A stretch of 64,000 nucleotides of DNA from Viscum album. Lineage: Eukaryota > Streptophyta > Magnoliopsida > Santalales > Viscaceae. A program made the position numbers and the translations under genes. The stretch is taken from the NCBI GenBank assembly GCA_963277665.1, contig OY728159.1:1016755343-1016819342 (forward strand). Direction: 5' to 3'. Shown here in pieces: positions 1-12,240 of the stretch. Numbering within the stretch: the stretch's first letter is position 1; every line of letters starts with the position of its first letter. The notes under the pieces were generated by a model that was given only the letters and a program-made list of their open reading frames with translations, had not been told where the DNA came from and ran no database searches.

Positions 1-21
1 TTATTCTATATATTGTTTATA

Positions 22-2745
22 TGTCCCAAAAATTTATACTATAGCGCCTCTAGTTTTTTAATTTATTTTTTAAAAATATTATATTGAATATTTTTGGAAC
101 TAGGCACTGAGACAGTGTGGGATTCCAAAGCCCAATGTACCTCGATTTGTTTTTCAAATATATTAAATATATTAATATCATGTGCATGATGCTTTCCTAT
201 AAAGGTGGAATAACACCTGAATGGGGTACAATATCATAAATATGAGGAACCTTTGAGTTTAGAATGTGGGTTTTAACCTAGGTGTGACATAACATTGATG
301 ACATCATGCATCTATGAAAAAGTTGTTATGGGTGTAGAATTATTAAAATAAATTAGTTAATTGATCTAATTTAATTTATTCAATATAGAGACCAAAATAG
401 TCTATTTAAATGTTATTATATAACATTTTCATGGTTATACACATGAATATTCATATTGGAGAGTAGCCATTGGAGAGAGAGTTGGAGGATAACTTGGAGA
501 ATGACAATGGATAAAGATTAGAGCGAGGGACATTGTTCCATTAGAGTTCTTGGACCTCACCGATGATGGAAACCCAAGACTTTTCTTCAACAATGATTGA
601 TCCAATCTCTTTGTAGGATGATTTTTTTATTTCCATCATTTTATTTTATCTCAGTCAAACATTGATCAGTTCCAAGAATATAATTGGTTCGTGAATCAAT
701 GGTAGATTTAATTGTGATAGATTAAACTATTCATTGTGTTTATTTCCAATTTTCTATCCAATTTTTTAACAACAGACCGATGCTAAAAAAAAATATGTGA
801 GGTTTGTTCCTCACATCTTATTTCTTATGTATTTCTCCCTTGTTTATTCATGATGTCATCACAGATGTTTTCCTTGGTCTGAGATTCAATGATTACCTGG
901 TATTCGATCATTGTGTGAATTTTATTGGGCACAACAGATCAATACAGTAGGTACATATTGTGTTAGATGTTTTGATTTGAAGATCTAAAATTATGGTTAA
1001 TGATTTTAGGATTAACAAGACTGGAGAGGACCAAGGTTTCTATTCCCATGATAGTTATGTGATACGGCTTGATGTGGCAATAGATCATCTTGATGGATTG
1101 ATTTCTAAGTGCATCGAGGACCAAATATGTTGAGAGGGTAATGGTGAGGTCTGTAAACCTCAAAACCATTGATTTTTGGTGATAACAACGTCTCCAATAC
1201 CATGGAGGACAGCATGTGGAAGATCCCGATGGACCTAGTAATTTCTAGGTTACATAGCCTGTCATATGTGATCACATAACTTATGGAACCCCCACCCCAT
1301 CTTCAATTAATGGGTTTCTGTAGATATTTAAATATAAAATGTTCTAAGACCTTGTGATATTCAATTTGAGTCTTTTTATATGTATTAGTGTGTGACTCTG
1401 AGGTTACACAGTCTTGGGTAGGCCAGAGTACACAGGTAGGCCAGAGTACATGGACATAGCCAGAGTGCATAGACACGATCTGATATACATGGGCACGACC
1501 AGAAGGCACTGGTAGAGTGTTTGGAAATCTCTTAACATATTGTACTTTTCCTACATTCCACATATATGGAGATTTACAAGCCTTTTACCAATTATTCATG
1601 TAGTATAACCCTATTGAAGGGTATTTGGGGCCCTTCGTTTCATCAGTTTAGACCAGTATTGGTTGAGTCTATTCCCTTGGTCCAAACCTCAAGGGATCAA
1701 TGTATAATTATTTCAACATGTCTATATTGTGATCCTCTCTATAGGATGTGTCTTATATAGAGTTTTTGGTGTCCCTCAATGACACCAGAGTGTTATCCTC
1801 CATCCTATTATACCCTAGGTAGTGTTTATGGAATTATTATGAATCTCTTTGAGCAGGGAATTGATCATATAACTAATAGAACATATTATTAGGGTTCACA
1901 GTATCATTAGAGTATAATCACCTACATAGTGGTTTGATCCAGATTGGGTTCATGGTGTCCCACAACTGTCTTGGATGTCATCCCCTATCTGATTATCTGT
2001 TCTTCTAAGACATGTGGGATTTCTTGGGAGGGGTTGAATGATCATGACCTCATGGATGAGTGTATTTGAATATTGAATTAATCATGGAGTGTATTCTCTT
2101 GGAATGATCATTTTTTCGAGCATAATCCTCTGGCTAGAAGTTTGGCTATAACCACCTATAGGCATGCTTCCCTTCCTGACTATGTCTAGATTTTTCTCAT
2201 TTATATTTAGTACTGTATTACTATTGTTATCTGAATATTCATTATTTTTTCATTTTTAGGGTTTTAGGGTGTCCTATAAGGTATTAATATACTCAACCAA
2301 ACATGCGCTTTTCCCCCACATGTCGTTTCTTGGGCAGATGAAGTCTATTTTGATGATGTACTGGGAAGATAAGGAGTTGGTGGAACATAGTTTTAGATTG
2401 ATAGACCAAAGTGTTTTCTTGATGGTTTCATTTTATAGTAGTCATTTCCCTTGCAATAGGTTGGACTCTATAATTTTTGGATGGAATTTTATTATATTTT
2501 TGTATCACTTTCAGTACTTTATTGTTATACTGTGATTGTAATATCAGAGATGTATGAAATAATCGGCTTCTATTGTTTTACATTTCATCAATGTATGGGT
2601 TTGGATATGTTTGTGTGTAGGTACATTAGGTTATGGACTCTTAGGTGTGTGATATTCCTACTCAGCATTGGTTGCCAACCCCTATCATATTAGAGGTTGT
2701 CTTAGGGTCATCACGATCTGGGCTCCATTGGGTTGGGTCATGATA
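22..2745 (+). mobile_element. 5' LTR of gypsy I
   Basis: This segment aligns along its length with 14299-17335. Shared landmarks include the run aaatatattaaatatatta (around 157 and 14417), the paired phrases cacagtcttgggtaggccagag / cacaagcatgggttgtccagag, and gtgtcc-ctca...gacac near 1770 and 16085. It ends at about gggtcatgata, the partner of tgtcacaactc at the start, as gypsy LTR ends usually pair. Short ORFs inside are chance. The window begins only about 20 bases upstream of the LTR start. Confidence 0.75.
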
Positions 2746-2761
2746 GAGATGTGTAATAGAA

Positions 2762-2775
2762 ATTGGTTCTACCTT
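2762..2775 (+). other. degraded primer-binding site of gypsy I
   Basis: The sequence attggttctacctt follows the 5' LTR end by about 16 bases and resembles the initiator-Met PBS core TTGGTATCAGAGC only in its first residues. Its position suggests the PBS, but the match is poor. Confidence 0.35.
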
Positions 2776-3051
2776 AGGACTAGAGCTTGTGATAATGGTT
2801 TTAGGAAACCGTGTTAAGTGTTTTGAGTTTATCTTTCAGGCCAATGGCCCTATTATTGGTGTAGTGGCTGATGTATCCGTACACTAAGACTCAGATTACA
2901 AGCCTTTCGACTCAGTACATATAGAAATTGGTTGAAGGGAAAACATTGATGCATACATTATATAAGAATGGGTTGTGGTTTCTAGGACCTTATTGATTCT
3001 TCTCTATAGATATACTCCTTGACCTTGGTATATCTTTTTTATTTCAGGATG

Positions 3052-3449
3052 CCTCATCAAATACATCCAGACAGGATCCTACTACATGATCATGACGATG
3101 ATCTACCATGTGAATAGGCCTCAGTATAAGGGCCTATATTGGTGATAGCACCTCCAGGAGTATTACCATCTATACCACCTCATTTTTAGTATAATCTTTC
3201 ACAAAAACTCTAGTTGAGGATGAAAGTTCACTGAATGTAGTACATGAGTTCCACCAGTAGTAAAATCCTAGGGTTCGGGGTGATCCAGAACCCCAGGTGG
3301 CTGAGAACTGGCTAAAGGTAGTCACTTGAGTTTTCCTCCATGTGGTTACACATAAATATCTTAAGGAAATCCACATGGTGATTCCTCTCCATTGCTCTAA
3401 TGGATTATTGTAGAGTTTTTTTTACTCAATCACATGAGGAGTCATATAT
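3052..3449 (+). pseudogene. gag: gypsy I gag, N-terminal part (broken by nested element)
   Basis: Gag forms the virus-like particle that packages the element RNA. The likely start is the ATG at 3052 (MPHQIHPDRI...). From about 3255 the + frame reads NPRVRGDPEPQVAENWLKVV, matching the gypsy gag block 'P..F.G..DP..AE.WL', and then IHMVIPLHCSNGLL and FYSIT. In-frame stops interrupt it repeatedly. The reading stops at 3449 where the LARD-like element inserts; the same protein resumes at 10142. The region just upstream (2776-3051) is leader sequence with no ORF that I recognise. Confidence 0.8.
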
Positions 3450-3454
3450 CTCTT
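3450..3454. repeat. left target-site duplication of nested element (ctctt)
   Basis: Five bases directly before the nested left LTR, matching ctatt at 10137-10141 with one mismatch. Five-base duplications are normal for gypsy integrases. Confidence 0.7.
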
Positions 3455-5201
3455 TGTCACGAACCAAATATGGTTGCCACCAAAAATGGCATCAAACATA
3501 GCCCGTGACAAGTCTTTAAGGGCGTTCTTGATCCCCACAGGCTGGCACAAGTGCCTAGGTATCATAAAATGAGAATTGAGAATGATTTACCCGAGTTTAT
3601 AAACATAACATAATGTAATGAATTAAATAAAACGAATTTGTATTTTTCAAACCAAACAATCATTTACAAAAATTCACAACTGAATTACATATTTTAAAAC
3701 AACTGAACAAGACTATAACAATGTAACAAAATCAAAAGGAAAATTCCCAAGAACCCAAGTTGGGTAACAATGTCGTTCACACAAAACCCATTTCAACCCC
3801 CCCCCCATTTAAGACCAAAACCATACCAATTCCTCTCCAAAATATAATTGGCAGCCCTAGACACATTTATAAAACCACTTTCAAGTGTTATAAAATTACA
3901 TTGAATAATACCACAAAAGATACAAATGAAAACACACATTCTAATATAATGCTCTCAAGAAGTATGACAATGTTTTACACATAAAACCTATTCAAAAAAC
4001 TCTATTTTTACTCCAACATGACATTAATTCATTACCAAACCAGAACTGGCAGGCCAAACAAGATTTATTAAACAAATTCCATAAGTTATGAAATACACAC
4101 AAATAATAACCCATGTGTTACACGTGAAAACACCCAATTTCAAGTTAAAAAGGAACTATAAAATTAAACACTTTACCAAATCAATCATAAACAGTTTTTA
4201 CACCACACCCAACATATGAGGAATGTGAAAAATGAGTAAATACATCAAGATAACTCATCAATAATTGTTTACATATGGAACCACCTACCTTTTATGTTGA
4301 AATACTCATAACATGGTGCAAGAAAAAAAACCGCACCACCGCCACACATCAAGGAAGTGAAATCCAACCTAAAACCAGAAGATTTCACCCAAAATACATG
4401 AAATCAAACCTTATGTTCGAACCCTAACTTCAGGTAATTATGAACCTTAAGGATAATGTAAGAAACCATAATCACATTGAATGTAAGCGAAAAAAATTGA
4501 ATGAAGAATGAAGAAGACTAACTTACTTTAGGGATATTCTAGAAATATTTCCAAATACACCAGTAACTGAATTTCAAAACAGCCAAAAATTTAATGGATT
4601 TTGAACAATTATAAAGAGACATTTTAGGAATTTGAATGGGAAAAAAAGAGTGAGAATTGAAGGAGTTATGATGGAAACAAATTACCTTTATAAATCTTCT
4701 CGAATTGAGAAAACTTAAGATGTTTCGACTTTTTCAGCGATGAAACCGAGCTCCAAAGAGAGGGAGAATATATTGGGGGTGTGCCTATGTTCAGTGGGCT
4801 CGGGTTAGAGGTGTATTCCCCAAAAAAATAGTTAAAATTGAATAATGTATTAAATAAACAATATGTTTTTTAACATTAGAAATGGACTTTCAGGGTGGCC
4901 CAACTCTTTAAATAAGAATCCAAATCCACCTTGATTATGGATTTATAAAGGATCCAAATTTAAATTTTGGTGTTAATAGGTCAGGGTATGCCAAGTAGAA
5001 ATTTGAATGGATGAAAAATGTTAAAAAATGAATGAGTTATAAAAGAAACAAAATTATTTTTAAATCTATAATTGGGCCCATGGTTTGGCCCAATTCATAA
5101 AAACTCACCCATTCATCCATAAAAGCTTGGGAAACCCCCAAAACAAAGCATGAATGGAAAATAAATTAAAAATACCTTTAAAATATGTTTTTTAAGTGAC
5201 A
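3455..5201 (-). mobile_element. 3' LTR of the nested LARD-like element
   Basis: It begins tgtcacgaacc on the + strand and aligns with 8391-10136 to the end. Matching blocks include ggctggcacaag, tttataaacataa, acatattttaaaacaact, accaattcct and ggcccaactctttaaata. The length is within a base or two of its partner. Predicted ORFs in it (for example 3760-3984) recur at the same place in the other LTR with frame changes, so they are not genes. Confidence 0.88.
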
Positions 5202-5215
5202 ATTATCCCCACCAT
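5202..5215 (-). other. polypurine tract of the nested element
   Basis: On the minus strand the bases read GGTGGGGATAATT immediately before the TGTCAC of the LTR. This is the usual gypsy plus-strand primer (ggtggggagaa-type) and fixes the orientation of the element. Confidence 0.8.
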
Positions 5216-8200
5216 GAAAACGTTCCACCCCAAAAAGTCCCAGCAAGGTCAAAGCATCATCCAAACCCAACTGAGAAACCAAGAGGTACTCACTCGCAAG
5301 GTTTCACCCCCAAAGGCCAAAACACCTCCAATGATCAATTAAGGAAGGATTTATCTCACAACCAAAAATTACACCACTTTAATAAAATGATCAATCACAT
5401 TCATACTTTATCTCAAAAGAAAACTCTTCAAACACTATCTGAACATGACTCAAGAAATTCACTCAAATGAACAAAAACATCAAACAAGGTTAAACTTACC
5501 TTACTTTAACTAAACCATTGGGCACTCTCCAATAAAAATGTTTACTCAAGGAAGATGTTGGTAGCTAGATAGTTTCAAACAATACTACCTACCTTCAAGC
5601 CAATACCAAGGAAGAAACTGAGTTACTGGTATAGGGATATACAAATGGGATCCCCACCATAAGAGTCAGCTTAAATTTTTCCCGAGATCAAATCAGGATA
5701 CTAAAAGGGGGGCTAAATAGACTCCCTAGTACAAAGGGTACAATTCCATTTAAAATTTACAAATGAACATACATGATAATCATATTGGTCTCCCCCCATA
5801 AGAATCATCCATCTTAACTGACCAGCATGGGCCGACCTAGAAAGACCCAAAAAAATTTGATGATTTGGGAAGGTTGTATGGTTAGTCTGCATGGTTTGGT
5901 AAAACGTGCACTAACTATGCATATCATTCATTCTGCATGGATTCCTGGTACACGGTCACTTCTAATTATGCACAAACTATGTTCTCAGCATGTCTATCCC
6001 AATTTCCAACCATTCTCCGATGACTTAATGGAATCCAAAGGGGGAGGGAGTGACATTAGGCGATGACATGGGTACAAGGCCCTCCACCAATTTCCACTGA
6101 ACAGGAACAACAGAAGAAAGATGATGACACTTGAGGTTTAAACTCTTATATTCTTTCATACTGAGGATAGGAAATTGTACAAGGGTTTAAACCACACTTG
6201 GATTTCCCCTTACTATGAGCCAGCTTCTGTTCGAGACCGGTGGCTGGAGATCAAATTATTGAAACATCTTTGGCCTTGCAGTTAGGCATTAAAAACTCCA
6301 TAATCAAGATTTATTCTTTCTATGCCACTAAAATATACACTGCAATCCCCGATAATATTTCCAAGACATAACACATTCCAAACTAAATTTACACTAACCC
6401 AATATTTCACTGAAACAAGGGCTTAGAAGATGCACACAGATCACAACTTGTTTTTTCGGGTGACAAACAATAGACGTAAAGTACACCTATAGTCACATTC
6501 CTTTAAAATGGGATATTTTGATGTTTTTCCAAGGGAGACATTCTCCCAAAATAAAAAATACTCTCAGAGGATTGAACGACTTTCACCTTTATGGTCAATC
6601 GAGCACATGACATCACAATGCAACACCAAACATGAACATTACGACTGATATAAACAATTCAAGGGAAGGGACCCTATACAACATCCCAAAACAACACACA
6701 ATTATAGAAAGTGGCCACAATCTCCTCTTAGGACCAGATTTCCAACACTGGAATTTTAATGCTAACACCTTCTTTTAAGAGACTATAAAGGACCGAGAGG
6801 ACCTCTTAGACACCATCCAAATACTCATCCCTACTAACAACCCCATACCACTTCCACCTTCAGCAAATCAGGAAATTTAAGAAGCTAAGGACTCTTTCAA
6901 CCTTCCATGATCACTCACCCACTACAAGAGGATACACAAAAAAAAAGGAAAGGGTGTATACTGAATCTAAAAATCTCAAGAAAAATATTCCGTATATTGA
7001 TCAACTGGAGGGTCTCTAAATGGAGAAACAATCTGGGTTGTACTTCAGTTATGCGCTAACCCTTAACGGGGAGTAACTTATCCTACGATGGAACCCAAGG
7101 ACCCAACCAATATGGTCAATTGGTAAAGATATACAACAAAACAGATCCAAATACATGAAGGGAACCACCGTAAAGGAATCCCAAAAAATTTCTTAGAAGA
7201 GACCACTAACCGGCCCTTCAACACAGCTTACCAACCAAACACAAACCCAAAACACAGTTCAAACAGGAGGGGTTCTTGGACTCAAAAAATCCCTCGTCAT
7301 CAACATTTTCAAAAACACATAATACACACCATCCCAAACTATTCATCAAGACATAATGGTTTTCCTTTAAAATCATATTTTTGAAAATAACTGGTTCATA
7401 GGTTAGCGTATCCACCAATGGTCTCCCATGGGCCTCACACATGCTTGTTTCTGTGCCACACCAGGCACCCTCCTCATATCCATCCCAAAACTCATCCAGT
7501 CATGCCATTAATCATCCATCATCAAATATAACCCCATGCATGTGTTTTCTCATTAAAATACCAAAGGTTAATATAAAAACTCATTCCGCCATTCAGAACC
7601 AAAACAATCAACCAATACTTTCTTTTTCTCAAGATCAAAAACCATGAAATCGAACTGAAATTACCTCATTAAAAAAACTTTTTAAAAAGGCACAATCATT
7701 CTAATGAACACTCATTGTCAATTTATTCACAAAAATTTCAAAACATCTCATCCCATTTAAACACCTTATAATATTTTAGAAAACTCTGTTGGAAATACTT
7801 TTTCAAAACCAACCTTGACATAGGTCATGCTATTAGAAGAGGTGAAAACAAACCATTTTCCATTCCAATAAAATTCTAAAAATTCAGCTCTTCATTTTCA
7901 AAAATCTAACCATCCCTCTTTATTAGATAATAATTTTACAAAAACATTAATTTTCTTAAAACCAAGTCACTTTAAAACCAAAGTTCCAAGATTTTAAAAC
8001 TAAAGAACACAAGACAATGCGAGAGGAGACTAGTTTCAGTGGGTGACATGATATATGGTTGATAGCCATATTCCAATCACATCACCATCATAGAGAGTAT
8101 TCTAGGGAAATATCCCTTTCTCTACATGGATTACCAGACCCTGCGAGCTCACTAAGACCATTAACCCAACTCTATTTTCATTTTCACTAATCATCATCAA

Positions 8201-8372
8201 ACCAAGAAAACCATAGGACTTAGAAAAGTCTCGACTTCCCCTAGAGACTTGAATTCCATCATGAGGTGTGGTGATCATCCACACTAATCTTACCCAGAAT
8301 GCCAATAACTGAAAATCCTAACTCCAGAATATCCCGACTGTTCCCCAAATAATATGTCCCAAAGAGAGATAA
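5216..8372 (-). other. non-coding interior of the nested LARD-like element
   Basis: About 3.15 kb with only short ORFs on either strand (for example 5827-6066 and 7218-7442), none resembling gag, aspartic protease, RT, RNase H or integrase. Base composition matches the flanking LTRs. A large conserved non-coding interior between long LTRs is the definition of a LARD. I cannot exclude very decayed coding remnants. Confidence 0.6.
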
Positions 8373-8387
8373 CCTCCTCTGATACCA
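8373..8387 (-). other. primer-binding site of the nested element
   Basis: The minus strand reads TGGTATCAGAGGAGG, matching the initiator-Met tRNA PBS (TGGTATCAGAGC) over the first 11 bases. It lies 3 bases inside the right LTR. It is the best preserved functional site in the window. Confidence 0.9.
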
Positions 8388-8390
8388 TTT

Positions 8391-10136
8391 TGTCACAAAC
8401 AAAATCTGGTTTCCACCTAAACTGACACCAAACCTAGACAATTACAAGGCCATAAGGGCATTCCCAATCCCCAAAGGCTGGCACAAGTTCCTGGGTATCA
8501 TAAAGTGAAAATTGGGAACGATTTACCTGAGTTTATAAACATAAAACAATGTTAAGAATCCAATAAAATGAATCAGGATTTTTTAAACCAAACAATATTT
8601 TACAAAAATTCAGAACTGAATCACATATTTTAAAACAACTCAACAAGACAATAACAAAGTTAAAAAACCAAAAGGAAATAGCCCAAGAACCCAAGTGGGG
8701 TAACTATGTATTGCACACAAAACCCATTTCAAAACCCCCCATTTAAGACCAAAACCACACCAATTCCTATCCAAAATAGAATTAGCAGCCCTAGATACAT
8801 TTATGAAACCACTTTCAGGTGTTATAAAATCACCTTGGATAATATCACAAAAGATACAAATGAAAACACACATTTTCATAAAATGCTCTCAAGAAGTATA
8901 ACAATGTTTTACACATCAAACCCATTCAAAACCCCTCTTTTTAGGCCAACATGATAGTAATGCATTACCAAACCAAAATTGGCAGGCAAAACAAGATTTT
9001 GTAAACCAATTCCATAAGTTATGAAATACACACAAATAATACCCCATGAGTTACATGTGAAAACACCCAATTTCAAGTTAAAAAGCAACTATGAAATTAA
9101 ACACTTAATCAAATCAATAATAAAAAGTTTTCGAACCACACCCAACATATCAGGAATATGAAAAATGATTAAATATAGTTATCTAACTCATCAATAATTG
9201 TTTAAATATGTAACCACCTACCTTTTATGTCAAAAAACTCAAAACATGGTGCGAAACATAAATCGCCCCACCGTCACACCTCAAGGAACTGAAATCCAAC
9301 CTAAAACCAGAAGATTTCATGCAAAAGACATGAAATAAAACCATAGGTTTGAACCCTAATTTTTGGACATTATGAACCATAAGGATAAGGTAAGAAACCC
9401 TAATCACATTGAATGTATCCCAAAGCAAATTGAAAGAAGAATGAAAAAGACCAACTTACTTGAGGGATATTGTAGAAATAGACCCAAATACACCAGTAGA
9501 TGAATTTAAAAATAGCCAAATATTTAAGGGAGTTTCTAACAAGGATAAAGAGACCATTTAGTAATTTGAATAAGGAAAAGGAGTGATAATTGAATGAGTT
9601 GTGAAGGAAACAAATTACCTTTATAAATTTGCTTGAATTGAGAAATCTTAAGACGTTTCGACTTGTTCTGCAAAGAAACTGAGCTTCAAAGAGGCGTAAA
9701 ATAGATTTGGGGCGTGCCTAGGTTCAGTGGGCTCGGGTTAGAGGTGGAATCATTTAGAAATAGTTAAAATTGGATATGTTATTAAATAAACCAAATATTT
9801 TTTTAAAAATAGGAAATGGGATTTTGGGGTGGCCCAACTCTTTAAATAAAAATCCAAATCCACCTTGATTGTGGATTTATAAAGGATCCAACTTTAAATT
9901 TTGGTTTTAATAGGTCAGGTTATGCCATGTAGGAATTTGAATGGATGAAAAATGTTAATAAATTAATGAGTTATAAAAGAATAAAAAATTATTTTTTAAT
10001 CTAGAATTGGGCTCACGGTTTGGCCCAATTCATAAAAACTCACCCTTTCATCCATAAAAGCTTGGGAAACCCCCAAAACAAATCATGAATGGAAAATAAA
10101 TTTAAAATAAGTTTAAAATAAGTTTTCTATGTGATA
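8391..10136 (-). mobile_element. 5' LTR of the nested LARD-like element
   Basis: Direct repeat of 3455-5201, 1746 bp, starting tgtcacaaac and ending gtgata, followed by the duplication ctatt. Read on the minus strand it is the upstream LTR because the PBS adjoins it. Short ORFs here (8640-8879, 8706-8954, 9225-9428) mirror the other LTR and are not genes. Confidence 0.88.
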
Positions 10137-10141
10137 CTATT
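10137..10141. repeat. right target-site duplication of nested element (ctatt)
   Basis: Five bases directly after the nested right LTR; they match ctctt at 3450-3454 except for one base. Confidence 0.7.
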
Positions 10142-10860
10142 GGTTATAATTTGATCATATCTTCAGGGATGATTTTTATCCTGACACATTGTGATCGGTG
10201 AACATTGAGGAGAATTTACATCCATAGCAGGGTAGTTTGACCATAGAAGAGTATTTTTTGAGGTTTACTGATCATTCATGATAATCCATGGATAAGGTGT
10301 GGGGTAAATACTTCAAATCATGGACCTTTGAGCATGGATTACACCTAGATATCAACACAACTGTGATATCTCTATTTATTCCTATCAATGATGGGGTGTT
10401 TGAGTGGCCTTGGTGGTGGGGAGGTTCTGGGAGGAGAAACGGATGATAGTGGGTGTTGGTAGTGGGAACCCAGAAGCTGAGACATCAATGGAAGATAGTG
10501 GATAGTAGTTATAGGTTTATTGGTATTCCAAATTCTTCATGAGATGATCCAAGTATAGCGGTTTAGTGGGGAAGGGATCTTAGTATGGCTCAAGTCATCC
10601 AAGAGATAGGTGGGGATTCTCCTACGATGGCTGGGAAAATACAGAATGGGATTATCTAACCCCCAATAAAATTGATATGGAGAAGGTTGAGGGACCTCCA
10701 AGGTATATACAATGGAAAGGACATGTGGTATGTAGGGTGGAGGATGTGGAAGAGGTTCTGGTAGAGTAGTATGAGGTGGTAGGAGTTTTGAACTATCACC
10801 ACCACCACCCCTAGGTGTTCCAAGCGAGGCTTAGGGAGATGGTGGTCAGGGATGAGACCA
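10142..10860 (+). pseudogene. gag: gypsy I gag, C-terminal part (resumes after nested element)
   Basis: Immediately after the insertion the frame reads FDHIFRDDFYPDTL, a stop, SVNIEENLHP, a stop, QGSLTIEEYFLRFTDHS. This matches the gypsy gag block 'F...F...FYP...R..K..EF..L.QG.MTV.EY...F..L'. The stops sit at TGA and TAG where the family has Arg and Gln. Further down (10380-10860) the sequence is a decayed linker, with PPRYIQWKGH near 10700 and a His run near 10800. I could not find an intact CCHC zinc knuckle. Joining this to 3052-3449 across the nested element restores one gag order, which proves the nesting. Confidence 0.8.
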
Positions 10861-10890
10861 ACTATAGGCGATGGAGTTCTATGACCCTAA

Positions 10891-11290
10891 GGTTACAATG
10901 ATGATACAAGGTACAATATATGTCTTTTCTACCTTAGTTATAGTATTACTTGACAAGGGTGTGATTCATTACTTTCATGCCACATCTCTTTTTCATGTCA
11001 TAGAGATTCTGATTGAGCCTTTGGATTGACCCTTATTCTTAGATACTTCAATAGGAGGTGACTCATTGATTGTGATATTTTTTCAATAGTGTGATCTAAC
11101 ACTTGGAGGTGAGATCTTTATGTGGATTCTCTTAATGCTAGTGATTAGGCCGTATGACGTCATCTTAGCTGTTGATTGTCTATCCATAAATCATTCCCAT
11201 ATTGACTTTTTAGGTGGAAGATGCCTTTTATCCACTATGATGGGATGAAGTTTTCTTTTGTGGATGAAAAGGAAACCTTATAAGAGAATT
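10891..11290 (+). pseudogene. gypsy I aspartic protease
   Basis: Processes the Gag-Pol polyprotein. The + frame reads VFSTLVIVLLDKGVIHYF, where the family has FDSGATHSFI, so the catalytic Asp survives but Ser-Gly is lost. Next come PLFLDTSIGGDSL, GGEIFMWILLMLVIRPYDVI and AVDCLSINHSHIDF, which match the second half of the retropepsin fold (RPYDVILGIDWLS.H.A.IDC). Several stops and frame changes make it dead. Confidence 0.8.
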
Positions 11291-11491
11291 ACAGGATCAG
11301 GCCTAGGAGATTTAATCCAATAACTAACGATTTGGATAGAATATCTCTTGGATTATTGGATTTTATGCCTCTCAATTCCCTACAGTGGTGGTGTAATACA
11401 CCAAAGTCATTCATGAGGATGTTCAAGGATTACCTCCCCACTGATAGATAGACTTCAATATTCAATTACAACATGATAAGGCATCTATATC

Positions 11492-12240
11492 TGCACCAAC
11501 ATGTTGGATGTCTCCCATAGAGCTTTGTGAGCTGAGGGTATAGTTAGAGGGATTCTAGGAGAATGGATTTGTGACACCAAATATTTCACTCTGGTTAGCG
11601 CCAGTGTTGTTCACAAAGAAAGAAGATGGGATCATTAGGATACATGTGGATTAATAACACATGAACCAAGTTTCCCTTAATAACATGTATCCACTTTCAA
11701 GGATCGATGACTTCTTTGATCTGTTGAGATGGTGATTATGGTTCTCAAAAATGAACCTCAAATTAAGCTATCACTAGGTGCGAGTAAGGGGTGAGGATAT
11801 ACCCAAAACTGCATTCAGATGTCACTATGGTCACTCTAAGTACATTTTTATGTCCTCTATCATGAATAACACCCCATTAGTGTTCATGGGACTCATTAAC
11901 CAGATATTTCAGCCTTTATTAGACTGGTCTATTTTGGTATTTATCAATTATATCCTAGTGTACTCAACATATGGGGAGGATCATGTGTGATACATGAGGA
12001 TGGTCTTAATGACTCTCGAATTGTAATAAATTTATGTAAATATATCATAGTGTTAGTATTGGATTTGATAATTCCACATTTTGGGACACGTCAACTTAGA
12101 GGAAGGTGTGGAAGTGGACCTGTCGATGGTTGAGGAAGTGTTAGCTTGGGATCCACCCAGGAGTGTTACTGAGGTATAAATTATTCATTAGGTTGGAAGG
12201 GTCCTATCCAAGGTTTGTACTATATTTATCTAAAGTATAA
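11492..12240 (+). pseudogene. gypsy I reverse transcriptase
   Basis: Copies the element RNA into DNA. Visible blocks in order are APTCWMSPIELCELRV; ENGFVTPNISLWLAPVLFTK then KEDGIIRIHVD; LNNMYPLSRIDDFFD; FSKMNLKLSYH; VRVRGEDIPKTAFRCHYGH; and FINYILVYSTYGEDHV. The catalytic YxDD-equivalent, VFIDDILVYS in the family, reads FINYILVY, so both aspartates are gone. The connection domain follows (LGHVNLEEGVEVD, VLAWDPPRSVTEV, about 12063-12185). The longest open part is 11778-11990. Confidence 0.88.

Larger units (their letters stand above)
3455..10136 (-). mobile_element. LARD-like non-autonomous LTR retrotransposon nested in gypsy I gag
   Basis: Two direct repeats of about 1746 bp (3455-5201 and 8391-10136) enclose about 3.2 kb. 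Orientation is minus: reading the minus strand, the right LTR is followed by TGGTATCAGAG (PBS), and a purine tract precedes the left LTR. Each LTR starts TGTCAC on the + strand and ends gtgaca or gtgata. The interior shows no gag, RT or integrase on either strand, so mobilisation would have depended on proteins from another gypsy element. The LTR copies are visibly closer to each other than those of gypsy I, which fits a later insertion. Confidence 0.85.

Noticed and set aside
3760..3984. 74-codon ORF, similar to one at 8706-8954
   Set aside because: Both lie at the same place in the two LTRs of the nested element and share sequence only because the LTRs do.
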